Shown piece by piece: positions 18,456 through 26,088 of a stretch of 51,479 bases of DNA (position 1 is its first letter; every line of letters begins with the position of its first letter). Position numbers and translations under genes: made by a program. Origin of the DNA: Bordetella parapertussis. GTDB lineage: Bacteria; Pseudomonadota; Gammaproteobacteria; Burkholderiales; Casimicrobiaceae. The DNA lies in assembly GCA_943331295.2 (NCBI GenBank), contig CALQLA020000037.1:1-51479 (forward strand). The letters run 5' to 3'. Under the pieces are notes generated by a model. That model was not told the origin of the DNA and ran no database searches. It worked only from the letters and a program-made list of their open reading frames with translations.

Positions 18456-18475
18456 GGACGATGCCGGCATCGTCC
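18456..18475. terminator. Perfect 20-bp palindrome after narL
   Basis: GGACGATGCCGGCATCGTCC is a perfect palindrome starting 12 bases beyond the narL stop, between narL and narK1. As RNA it can form an 8-bp stem with a CCGG loop. Downstream on the minus strand only TTCC follows, so it is not a classic U-tract terminator. It could slow or end the narXL transcript, or bind a dimeric regulator of narK1. Confidence 0.4.
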
Positions 18476-18487
18476 GGACGAACTATG

Positions 18488-19162
18488 TCAGGCCAGGCCG
18501 TGCTCCGAGGCGATGACGGCGGCCTGCACGCGGGACGCGACGTCGAGCTTGCGCAGGACGTGCTGGACGTGGATCTTCACCGTCGTCTCGGCGATGCCGA
18601 GTTCGCGGCCGATTTCCTTGTTGCTCGCACCCCGCGCGATGCCGCGCAGGATCTCGCGCTCGCGCGGGGAAAGCTGCGCCACGCGCAGCGTCATCGGCGC
18701 GACGGCGGCGGGCGGCGCCGCGGCGTCGCGAAACGCCGCGACGAGCTTGCCGGTCATTTCCTCCGCGACCACCGACTCGCCGCGCATCGCCCGGGCAACG
18801 GCTGCGACCAGCGCGTCGCCGTCGATCGTCTTCAGCAGGTACCCGCTGGCGCCCGCCCGCAGCGCCGCGGCAAGGTCGGACGCGTCCTCGCTGACGGTCA
18901 GCATCAGCACGCGCACGCCGGGAACCGCCTCGCGCAGCGCGGGCAGCGCATCAACGCCGTTGACCCCCGGCAGGTGGTTGTCGAGCAGGATGAGGTCGGG
19001 CTGCAGCTCCTGCGCCCGCCGCAGCGCCTCGCCGGCGTCGCCGGCGTCGCCCACGACCGCGAGCTGCGGGTACTGCGCGAGCAGCGCGGTGAGTCCCCGC
19101 CGGAACAGCGTGTGATCGTCGACGACCAGGATGCGGACTTGCGGCTGCGATTGAGCGCCCAT
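18488..19162 (-). CDS. narL: Nitrate/nitrite response regulator NarL
   Basis: The 224-residue protein has an N-terminal receiver domain with the acidic pair Asp15-Asp16, the phospho-acceptor Asp61 in DLILLDNHLPG, and the conserved Lys in GYLLKTIDG. The C-terminal LuxR/FixJ-type helix-turn-helix is at about residues 160-220 (LSPREREILRGIARGASNK...VKIHVQHVLRKL). The ATG at 19162 lies 5 bases after the narX stop codon. A TTG at 19171 overlapping that stop is a possible alternative start. Phosphorylated by NarX, it should activate narK and narG and repress alternative respiratory genes. Confidence 0.94.
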   Translation of the reverse strand: MGAQSQPQVRILVVDDHTLFRRGLTALLAQYPQLAVVGDAGDAGEALRRAQELQPDLILLDNHLPGVNGVDALPALREAVPGVRVLMLTVSEDASDLAAALRAGASGYLLKTIDGDALVAAVARAMRGESVVAEEMTGKLVAAFRDAAAPPAAVAPMTLRVAQLSPREREILRGIARGASNKEIGRELGIAETTVKIHVQHVLRKLDVASRVQAAVIASEHGLA

Positions 19163-19167
19163 CGCGG

Positions 19168-21081
19168 TCAATGCACCGCCATTGCCGACGCCGCGGGGAC
19201 CGGGACCGGGACCGCCGCCGTCGCCGGCAACGCCAGCAGGATCGACGTGCCGTGACCCGGCGTCGAGACGACCTCCAGCGTCGCGCCGATCCGTTCGGCG
19301 CGCTCGGCCATGATGCGCAGGCCCACGTGGGTCTCGTCGTCGCCGGCGCCGTCGGCATCGAAGCCGACGCCGTCGTCGCGGACCTCGAACCGCCATTGCG
19401 GCGCCTGGTCCACCCTGAGCCAGACATTGGCGGCGCGCGCGTGCTTGCGGACGTTGGACAGCGCCTCCTGGATGATGTGCAGCACCTGGATCTGCAGGTC
19501 GGGCGCGAGCGGCATCCCGTGTCCCGCCATCTGCATCGTGGCCGCGATCCCGCTCTGGTGCTCGAACTTCTTCAGCGTGGTGCGCAGCGCCGGCTCGATG
19601 TCCTCGTCCTGCGTCCGCGTGCGGAAATGCACCAGCAGCTCGCGGACGTCGCCGTAGCTCTCGCGGACGCCGGCGTCGATCTCGGCCAGCACGCGCTGCA
19701 CGCGCTCCGGGTCGCCGCTGGCGAGCGCATCGTGCATCAGCCGGACCTGTATCTTGAGGAACGCGAGCGACTGCGCGATCGAGTCGTGCAGTTCGCGGGC
19801 GATGAACGTGCGCTCCTGCGCCACCGCCGCCTCCTTGCCCAGCGCGTCCAGCCGCAGGTTCTCCATCGCGCCCGCGAGGTGCGCCGTCAGCGCCTCGAGC
19901 AGCGATATCTCCGCCGGCGAAAGCTCGATCCGGGCATGGTAGAAGAGGTTCACCTCTCCCATCAGCCGGTCGTGGAGCCGGATCGGGATCGACACCAGCG
20001 TCGCGTAGCCGGCGTTGGCGCAATGGGGGATGAGTGCCGGCTGCATGGACGCGATCGGGATCACCCGCACCGCGTAGGGTGCGGCCAGCGTGCCGCATTC
20101 GCACTCGCCGGCGGAGAGGCACTGCTCGCCCTCGGCCATCGACGTCGGCAGCCCCTCCGAGGCCAGCAGCAGGAACCGTTCGTTGGCCTCGTCCGACCAG
20201 CGCAGCGCGACGCCGTCGGCATGCGCCACCCGGCGGACCCGCGCGGTGAAGCCGTCGCCCAGCGCCTTGAGCGTCGTCGCGCCGGCGACCAGCGCCGTGA
20301 CGTCGTAGAGCGCCTCCAGCCGCTCGCGCTTCTCCTCGAGCTCGGACGTCTTCTCGGCGACCTTGGCCTCGAGGTCGCGATACATCGACTGCAGGTGCTC
20401 GGCCATGCCGTTGAAGCATTCGGCCAGCGAGCCGAACTCGTCGGTCGTCACCCGCTCGACGCGCGCGCCGAAATCCCCGCGCTGGATGCGCTCGGTCACT
20501 TCCTTGAGGTGCCCGACGGGCTCCAGCACGAACCGGTATCCGGCATAGAGCAGGACGGCCGCGCCGACCAGCGCGAACACCATCATCGCCATCTGCAGGA
20601 GGTGCAGCAGAGCCGTCCAGCGCGCCATGTGGTGCTCGATGCCCGCGACCAGCGTGTCGATCTCGGACGCGAAGACCGCCGTTTCGCCGATGAGCTCCGC
20701 GACCGGTAGCGGTGGCTGCGACGCCCACTGCCGGTGGAAAGCGGCCCAGCCGGCCTCGACGACGGCGAACTGCGCCCGGACTGCATCGTCCCAGGGCACG
20801 AACAGCGGTCGCTCGAGGTCGCCGTGCCTTAGAAGCTCGAGGCTCCGCTCGAACTCGGCGACGTGCTTCGGCACGTCGCCGAGCTCGCCGGTCCCCACGG
20901 CGAGCGACATTCGGAACGCCTGCATCCGCATGCGGCCCGCTTCGTTGACGGCGGCGGCACCGCCGTCGAGCTGCCAGGACACCCAGAGCGTCAGCGCGAT
21001 CGACAGCACGGCGAGCAGCAGGAACGGCGCGCCGACCAGCGCGAGTTTCGCGCCGAGGCTCCAGTGGCGGGGATGGCTCAT
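19168..21081 (-). CDS. narX: Nitrate/nitrite sensor histidine kinase NarX
   Basis: The 637-residue kinase has two membrane helices (about 14-36 and 161-183) flanking a periplasmic domain. The P-box-like stretch NEAGRMRMQAFRMS (46-59) is where NarX/NarQ bind nitrate. A HAMP domain (about 184-240), a coiled coil and a GAF-like central module follow. That module contains a cysteine group (Cys321, 327, 329, 354) in EQCLSAGECECG. The HisKA_3 box ERTFIARELHDSIAQSL carries His432. The ATPase domain shows DDGVGFD and HVGLRIMAERA. narX heads the minus-strand nar locus and is divergent from the gene at 21371. Confidence 0.94.
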   Translation of the reverse strand: MSHPRHWSLGAKLALVGAPFLLLAVLSIALTLWVSWQLDGGAAAVNEAGRMRMQAFRMSLAVGTGELGDVPKHVAEFERSLELLRHGDLERPLFVPWDDAVRAQFAVVEAGWAAFHRQWASQPPLPVAELIGETAVFASEIDTLVAGIEHHMARWTALLHLLQMAMMVFALVGAAVLLYAGYRFVLEPVGHLKEVTERIQRGDFGARVERVTTDEFGSLAECFNGMAEHLQSMYRDLEAKVAEKTSELEEKRERLEALYDVTALVAGATTLKALGDGFTARVRRVAHADGVALRWSDEANERFLLLASEGLPTSMAEGEQCLSAGECECGTLAAPYAVRVIPIASMQPALIPHCANAGYATLVSIPIRLHDRLMGEVNLFYHARIELSPAEISLLEALTAHLAGAMENLRLDALGKEAAVAQERTFIARELHDSIAQSLAFLKIQVRLMHDALASGDPERVQRVLAEIDAGVRESYGDVRELLVHFRTRTQDEDIEPALRTTLKKFEHQSGIAATMQMAGHGMPLAPDLQIQVLHIIQEALSNVRKHARAANVWLRVDQAPQWRFEVRDDGVGFDADGAGDDETHVGLRIMAERAERIGATLEVVSTPGHGTSILLALPATAAVPVPVPAASAMAVH

Positions 21082-21231
21082 GGCGGCACTGTAGCGCCTG
21101 GGGGCCTGCGTGTCTCGACGCGCAGCAAAGGCGCCGGCCGGACGGCGCGCCCGCCGCTACCCGCGGCGGCCCCCTATCGCCCCCCGCGGGCAGCGGCCGG
21201 CAAACCCGAAAAAGTGCAGCGCAACATCACC

Positions 21232-21260
21232 TTATCATAGGCATAACACCATAATATTAT
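21232..21260 (+). promoter_or_regulatory. Candidate sigma-70 promoter for the 21371 gene
   Basis: TTATCA (21232-21237) and TATTAT (21255-21260) are separated by 17 bases and match the -35/-10 consensus at 4 and 5 of 6 positions. They sit in the only strongly AT-rich island of the window, about 110 bases before the ATG at 21371. The -10 lies inside the dyad at 21242-21271, a layout expected for repression. Confidence 0.45.
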
Positions 21261-21271
21261 TTGGTATTATG
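21242..21271. promoter_or_regulatory. 30-bp AT-rich inverted repeat between narX and the divergent gene, candidate operator
   Basis: The outer arms pair as CATAAnACCA (21242-21251) and TGGTnTTATG (21262-21271), nine of ten positions, around a 10-base centre; 11 of all 15 pairs match. Symmetry of this length in an AT-rich spot overlapping a good -10 is typical of a dimeric repressor site. The cognate regulator is not encoded in the flanking genes. It could act on the 21371 gene, on narX, or on both. Confidence 0.5.
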
Positions 21272-21370
21272 CTATCTCTGGACTGAATTTTGCGGTAGGA
21301 TTGTGCATTGCGTCGAGCGGCTGCCAGCACCCGTCGCACGATCCTCAATCATGCATACGGGGCAACGGAC

Positions 21371-22435
21371 ATGAGAATCTGTGTAGTCGGTGCGGGCTCC
21401 ATCGGCGGCCACCTCGCCGTCCTGCTCGCGAATAGCGGCCACGAGGTGACGGTCATCGCCCGTGGCGCCCATCTGGCGGCGATCCGGAAGAACGGCCTCA
21501 AGCTGATCCTCGACGACGGCACCGAGCACGTGGCGCGAAACCTCGCCGCGACCGCCGACATCCGGGCCGCCGGCAAGCAGGACGTCGTGATCCTCTCGGT
21601 CAAGGCCAACCAGGTCGAGCCGATCGTCACCCACCTGCCGGCGCTGTTCGACGACAACACCGTGCTGATCCCGATGCAGAACGGCATCCCGTGGTGGTAT
21701 TTCCAGCGCCACGGCGGCCCGTTCGAGGGGCGGTGCGTGACCTGCGTCGATCCGGATGCGAAGATCATGAAGGCGATCGACCCCGTGCGCATCATCGGCT
21801 GCGTCGTCTACCCGGCCGCCCGCCTCGAGGCGCCCGGCGTGATCCATCACATCGAGGGCAACCGCTACCCGCTGGGCGAACTCGACGGCACGACGACGCC
21901 GCGGGTCACCGCCATCGCCGGCGCGCTGGCGGGCGCCGGGCTCAAGGCGCCGGTCCTCGACAACATCCGGTCGGAAATCTGGCTGAAGCTGTGGGGGAAC
22001 CTCACGTTCAACCCGATCAGCGCGCTGTCGCATTCGACGCTGGCCGACATGTGCCAGTATCCGCTGACCCGCGCGCTCGCCGCGAACATGATGGAAGAGG
22101 CGCAGGCGGTGGCGAACGCGCTGGGCATCACGTTCCGCGTCACGATAGAAAAGCGCATCGCCGGCGCCGAGAAGGTCGGCAAGCACAAGACGTCGATGCT
22201 GCAGGACATCGAGGCCGGCCGCGAGCCCGAGATCGACGCGCTGGTCGGCGCGGTGATCGAGCTCGGCCGGCTCACCAGCGTGCCGACGCCCCACATCGAG
22301 GCCGTGCACGCGCTGGTCAAGCTGCTGGCGCAGACGATGCGCGCCGACAACCTGCGCGTCCGGGCCACGGCCAACGACCCCGTGCCGTACGTGCCGCACC
22401 CCGAGGCGCCGGACCCGGCCGCCGTCCTCGTCTGA
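21371..22435 (+). CDS. 2-dehydropantoate 2-reductase (ApbA/PanE) family protein
   Basis: The 354-residue protein has an N-terminal Rossmann fold with MRICVVGAGSIGGHLAVLLA and the PanE-type signatures LSVKANQ and PMQNGIPWWY. The C-terminal helical domain contains WLKLWGNLTFNPISALSHST, with the catalytic-type Lys and Asn. The start at 21371 places the nucleotide-binding loop at the N-terminus as in homologues. It is longer than canonical PanE (about 300 residues), and the loop GIPWWYFQRHGG is typical of catabolic paralogues rather than the pantothenate enzyme. The substrate is therefore uncertain. An AT-rich dyad lies upstream, and a NitT/TauT-like binding protein gene follows after 130 bases. 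Confidence 0.85.
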   Translation: MRICVVGAGSIGGHLAVLLANSGHEVTVIARGAHLAAIRKNGLKLILDDGTEHVARNLAATADIRAAGKQDVVILSVKANQVEPIVTHLPALFDDNTVLIPMQNGIPWWYFQRHGGPFEGRCVTCVDPDAKIMKAIDPVRIIGCVVYPAARLEAPGVIHHIEGNRYPLGELDGTTTPRVTAIAGALAGAGLKAPVLDNIRSEIWLKLWGNLTFNPISALSHSTLADMCQYPLTRALAANMMEEAQAVANALGITFRVTIEKRIAGAEKVGKHKTSMLQDIEAGREPEIDALVGAVIELGRLTSVPTPHIEAVHALVKLLAQTMRADNLRVRATANDPVPYVPHPEAPDPAAVLV

Positions 22436-22565
22436 CCGCGGCGCGGCGCGGGCAGCGCCGCGGCCGCCGCGTGCGACAATCCCCTCCGCGGCGAACCCAT
22501 GCCGCCCGCGGCGCCCGCGAGACCGTTCGCGCCGGCGCCGCGTGACACTCGTTCGCGGAGGAAGC

Positions 22566-23591
22566 ATGCAACTCGCATCGCGGTTCACCGGACTGCGCCG
22601 CATCGCCGCGCTGGCTTGCATCACCCTGGTCGTCGCCGGCGCCGCCCGCGCCGAGCAGTCGGAACTGCGCGTGGCCAAGCAGTACGGGCTGGGCTACCTG
22701 CAGATGATGGTGCTGGAGGACCAGCGAATCGTCGAGAAGAACGCGAAGGCGGCGGGCCTGGGCGACGTCAAGCTGACCTGGGCCACCTTCCGCTCCAGCG
22801 ACGTGATGAACGACGCGCTGCTGTCGGGCAACGTCGATTTCGTCTGCCTCGGCATCCCCGGCATCGCGACGATCTGGGCGAAGACGAAGGGCGGCAGCCT
22901 CGAGGTGAAGGCCGCGTCGGGCTTCAACTTCCTGCCGCTGCAGTTGAACACCCGCAACCCGAACGTCAAGTCGATCCGCGACCTGACCGACAAGGACAAG
23001 ATCGCGCTGCCGGCGGTCAAGGTGTCGATGCAGGCGATCATCCTCCAGATGGCCGCCGCCCAGGCGTTCGGCGAGGCCAACTACACGAAGCTCGACAGCC
23101 TCGCGGTGTCGATGGCGCACCCCGACGCGATGGCGGCGTTCCTGTCCGGTGCCGGCGAGATCAACAACCACTTCACGTCGCCGCCGTTCATCCAGAAGGA
23201 ACTCGAGCGGCCGGGCGTGACCAAGGTGCTGAACTCGGTCGACGTGCTGGGCGGCCCGATCTCGTTCAACGTGGTCGCCACGACGACGCGGTTCCACAAC
23301 GAGAACCCGAAGCTCTACGCGGTGTTCATGGCCTCGCTGGAGGAGGCGACCGCGTTCATCAACCGCGACAAGCGGGCCGCCGCCGAGATCTACCTGCGGA
23401 TGACGAAGGACAAGAGCTCGGTCGAGGACATCCTGAAGATCATCGACGATCCGCAGGTCGGCTATTCGCTGTTGCCGAAGAACACGATGAAGATGGTCGA
23501 GTTCATGCACAAGTCCGGCACGATCAAGGTGAAGCCCGCGTCGTGGAAGGACCTGTTCTTTTCCAACATGCACGAGTTGCCCGGCAGCTGA
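22566..23591 (+). CDS. NitT/TauT-type ABC transporter substrate-binding protein (orphan)
   Basis: The 341-residue protein has a signal peptide (cleavage near AARAEQ). It then shows the NMT1/THI5-like pattern: VAKQYGLGYLQMMVLED near the mature N-terminus, GNVDFVCLGIPG as the ligand-loop region, and later HFTSPPFIQKEL and YLRMTKDKSS. Related proteins bind aliphatic sulfonates, nitrate, pyrimidine precursors or aromatic acids. The ATG at 22566 has GGAGG about 4 bases upstream; an upstream ATG at 22542 would spoil the signal peptide. No permease or ATPase of this class is adjacent. The gene sits between two enzyme genes on the same strand. Confidence 0.87.
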   Translation: MQLASRFTGLRRIAALACITLVVAGAARAEQSELRVAKQYGLGYLQMMVLEDQRIVEKNAKAAGLGDVKLTWATFRSSDVMNDALLSGNVDFVCLGIPGIATIWAKTKGGSLEVKAASGFNFLPLQLNTRNPNVKSIRDLTDKDKIALPAVKVSMQAIILQMAAAQAFGEANYTKLDSLAVSMAHPDAMAAFLSGAGEINNHFTSPPFIQKELERPGVTKVLNSVDVLGGPISFNVVATTTRFHNENPKLYAVFMASLEEATAFINRDKRAAAEIYLRMTKDKSSVEDILKIIDDPQVGYSLLPKNTMKMVEFMHKSGTIKVKPASWKDLFFSNMHELPGS

Positions 23592-23634
23592 CCGGCCGCC
23601 GCCCCCCGCCACGAACCGCAAGGGAATCCCGCCG

Positions 23635-25116
23635 TTGAACGACGCCACTTCCGCCGCCGCGCTGGCCGGACGCTACGACGCCATTGCCTACGCCGCGCAG
23701 CCCAGTCCCTGGAGCCAGCCCGGGCACCTCGCCGCCGTCGCCACGCTGTTCGGCCTCGACCCGCCGCCGGCAGCCTCCGCCAGGGTGCTGGAGGTGGGCT
23801 GCAGCGACGGCGCCAACCTGATCCCGATGGCGGTGGCGCTGCCCGGCGCGACGTTCGTCGGCTGCGACCTCGCCGCGCGACCGATCGCCGAGGCGCGCCG
23901 TACCGTCGAAGCGACCGGCCTGTCCAACATCCGCTTCGAGCAGGCCGACCTGGCCGAGCTGCGCGACGACTTCGGCCCCTTCGACTACATCGTCGCGCAC
24001 GGCGTGTACTCGTGGGTGCCGGCGCCGGTGCGCGACGCGCTGTTCGCGCTGGCGGCGCGCCGCCTGGCACCCAACGGCGTCATGTTCGTCAGCTACAACA
24101 CGCTGCCCGGCTGCCGCGTCCGGCAGGCGGCGTGGGATGCGCTCGCGTACCACACGCGGGGGATCACGGAGCCCCGCGCACGGCTCGACGCCGCCCGCGC
24201 GCTTGGCGCGCTGCTGGCGGAGCCCGGCACCACGAACGAGGACTCCGACGCCGCGCTGCGCGCCGAGTTCGCGCGCATCGCCACCCGGCCCGACAGTCCG
24301 CTGTTCCACGACGACCTCGGCGAGCCGAACGACCCGGTCCACTTCCACGAGTTCGTCGCGCATGCCGGTCGTCACGGGCTCGCGTTCGTCGCGGAATCGG
24401 CGCTGTCGTCGACGACCGGCGACGGCCTGTCGCCGCGGATGCGCGCGTTCGCCGACGGCTGCGACCGCCTCGCGCGCGAGCAGTACCTCGATTTCGCGCA
24501 CCTGCGCCGGTACCGGCAGAGCCTGCTGTGCCACGCCTCGTCGGCCGGCGCACTCGCCTGGGCACCGCAGCGGATCGCGGCGATGCAGGTGTCGGCGTCG
24601 ACCGCGCTGATGCGTGCGGCGGCCGAAGGCCGCTTCACCGGCGGCGACGCGCGCGACGCGATGCAGGCCGTGCTGCAGTGGCTCGCCGGGCTGGCGCCGC
24701 GCGCCGTCGCGGTCGCCGACGCGCGCGACTGGCTCGCCCGCCGCGCCGGCGGTGCCGTGCCGCCGGTGGCGATCGAGGACCTGCTGGCCGACGCCTGCCG
24801 CAACGGCCTCGTGCAACTCCACACGACTCCGCTGCGCCTCGCCGCGACCGCCGACGAGCACCCCGTCGCGAGCCCGCTGGTGCGCTGGCAGGCGATCGAG
24901 CGCGACTACCTCACCAACCTGCGGCACGAGGCGGTGCGGGTCGCCGACCCGCTGGCCCGGCAGCTCCTGCCGCTGCTCGACGGGAGCCGCAGCCGGCGGC
25001 AGCTCGTCGAGGCGCTGGGTCCGGCGCTGTCCGCACGGGAGCGGAAGGCACTCGCGGACAAGGTCGACGGGTACCTGAAGGCGTTCGCGCGGCTCGCGCT
25101 GCTGATGCCGGCCTGA
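23635..25116 (+). CDS. Class I SAM methyltransferase with methyltransferase regulatory domain
   Basis: The 493-residue protein starts with TTG, with AAGGGA 9 bases upstream. The N-terminal half is a Rossmann-type SAM methyltransferase with motif I VLEVGCSDGANL (about residues 51-62), the acidic loop FVGCDLAARPIAEA and YIVAHGVYSWVP. Next comes the all-helical regulatory domain (PF10119-like), with DEFVAHAGRHGL-type sequence around residues 240-300, and a winged C-terminal region ending in SRRQLVEALGPALSARERKA. This architecture occurs in rickettsial protein-lysine methyltransferases, so a protein substrate is plausible. The actual target is unknown. Confidence 0.85.
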   Translation: MNDATSAAALAGRYDAIAYAAQPSPWSQPGHLAAVATLFGLDPPPAASARVLEVGCSDGANLIPMAVALPGATFVGCDLAARPIAEARRTVEATGLSNIRFEQADLAELRDDFGPFDYIVAHGVYSWVPAPVRDALFALAARRLAPNGVMFVSYNTLPGCRVRQAAWDALAYHTRGITEPRARLDAARALGALLAEPGTTNEDSDAALRAEFARIATRPDSPLFHDDLGEPNDPVHFHEFVAHAGRHGLAFVAESALSSTTGDGLSPRMRAFADGCDRLAREQYLDFAHLRRYRQSLLCHASSAGALAWAPQRIAAMQVSASTALMRAAAEGRFTGGDARDAMQAVLQWLAGLAPRAVAVADARDWLARRAGGAVPPVAIEDLLADACRNGLVQLHTTPLRLAATADEHPVASPLVRWQAIERDYLTNLRHEAVRVADPLARQLLPLLDGSRSRRQLVEALGPALSARERKALADKVDGYLKAFARLALLMPA

Positions 25117-25146
25117 CCCGCGCCCCCGGGCTGCGGGTAAACTCCC

Positions 25147-25173
25147 GGCTGGCGCCCGCCTTAGCCGCCAGCC
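25147..25173 (+). terminator. Hairpin after the methyltransferase gene
   Basis: GGCTGGCG (25147-25154) and CGCCAGCC (25166-25173) form an 8-bp perfect stem with an 11-base loop, 31 bases after the stop codon at 25116. No U-tract follows. It may be a weak or Rho-assisted terminator before the SDR gene at 25258. Confidence 0.3.
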
Positions 25174-25257
25174 GCCGCCGCGTCGGCACCTTTCGCGCAA
25201 GGCCGGCTCCCGCACCCCCCCCGCCGGCAACCCCAACCAGGACGGAGATTCCCCACG

Positions 25258-26016
25258 ATGAATTCGCACCAGAAGATCGCCATCGTCACCGGCGCCGGCA
25301 GCGGCATCGGCCGCGCCACCGCGCTCGCGCTGCTGCACCACGGCTATGGCGTCGCGCTGGCGGGACGGCGGCTCGAACCGCTGCAGGACGTCATCGCGGC
25401 CGCGGGGCTGTCCGCCGAGCGTGCGCTGGCCGTGCCCACCGACGTGGGCGACCCGGACTCGGTGGCGGCGCTGTTCGCGAAGGTCAAGGAACGGTTCGGC
25501 CGGCTCGACGTGCTGTTCAACAACGCCGGCGTCGGCACGCCGGCGATTCCGCTCGAGGACCTCACCTACGCGCAGTGGAAGAACGTGGTCGACATCAACC
25601 TGACCGGCTCGTTCCTGTGCACGCAGCAGGCCTTCAGGATGATGAAGAGCCAGGACCCGCGCGGCGGGCGCATCATCAACAACGGCTCGATCTCGGCCCA
25701 CGCGCCGCGGCCCAACTCGGCGCCGTACACGTCGACCAAGCACGCGATCACCGGCCTCACCAAGTCGACGTCGCTCGACGGCCGCAAGTACGACATCGCG
25801 TGCAGCCAGATCGACATCGGCAACGCGCACACCGAGATGGCGGCGCGGATGGCCACCGGCGTGATGCAGGCCAACGGCGAGATCGCGATCGAGCCGCTGA
25901 TGGACGTCGCGCACGTCGCGAACTCGGTGGTCTACATGGCGGGCCTGCCGCTCGACGCCAACGTCCAGTTCATGACGGTGATGGCGACCAAGATGCCCTT
26001 CGTCGGGCGCGGCTGA
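25258..26016 (+). CDS. Short-chain dehydrogenase/reductase (SDR)
   Basis: The 252-residue classical SDR has the NAD(P)-binding motif [10 protein letters not shown] (residues 11-20), the NNAGVG structural motif, and the catalytic Ser of NNGSISA with the YTSTK active-site Tyr and Lys. An Arg after the second strand (LAGRRLEPL) suggests NADP(H) preference, which is inference. GGAG lies 10 bases before the ATG. The substrate cannot be deduced. The neighbours are a methyltransferase upstream and the ABC-F gene 72 bases downstream on the same strand. Confidence 0.9.
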   Translation: MNSHQKIAIVTGAGSGIGRATALALLHHGYGVALAGRRLEPLQDVIAAAGLSAERALAVPTDVGDPDSVAALFAKVKERFGRLDVLFNNAGVGTPAIPLEDLTYAQWKNVVDINLTGSFLCTQQAFRMMKSQDPRGGRIINNGSISAHAPRPNSAPYTSTKHAITGLTKSTSLDGRKYDIACSQIDIGNAHTEMAARMATGVMQANGEIAIEPLMDVAHVANSVVYMAGLPLDANVQFMTVMATKMPFVGRG

Positions 26017-26074
26017 CCGGCCGGCATTTCCCCGCGCCGCGCCCGTCGCGGGCGGGGCCGGTGGCAGGGGCCGC

Positions 26075-26080
26075 TACAAT
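26075..26080 (+). promoter_or_regulatory. Candidate -10 box (TACAAT) before uup
   Basis: TACAAT matches the -10 consensus at 5 of 6 positions and lies 8 bases before the ATG at 26089, implying a nearly leaderless message. No good -35 is seen 17 bases upstream. The same hexamer stands ahead of the genes at 39317 and 47608. Confidence 0.3.
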
Positions 26081-26088
26081 GGGCGCCT

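Noticed and set aside
18365..18470. Longer narK1 start at 18470
   Set aside because: It would translate through a perfect palindrome and lacks a ribosome site; GTG at 18365 has GAGGGGG upstream.
17106..19115. Plus-strand frame opposite narK1 and narL
   Set aside because: Antisense to two clear genes; composition rich in Arg, His and Asp without domains.
21082..21370. FNR box or tRNA in the longest non-coding gap
   Set aside because: No TTGAT-N4-ATCAA match and no cloverleaf or T-loop sequence could be found.
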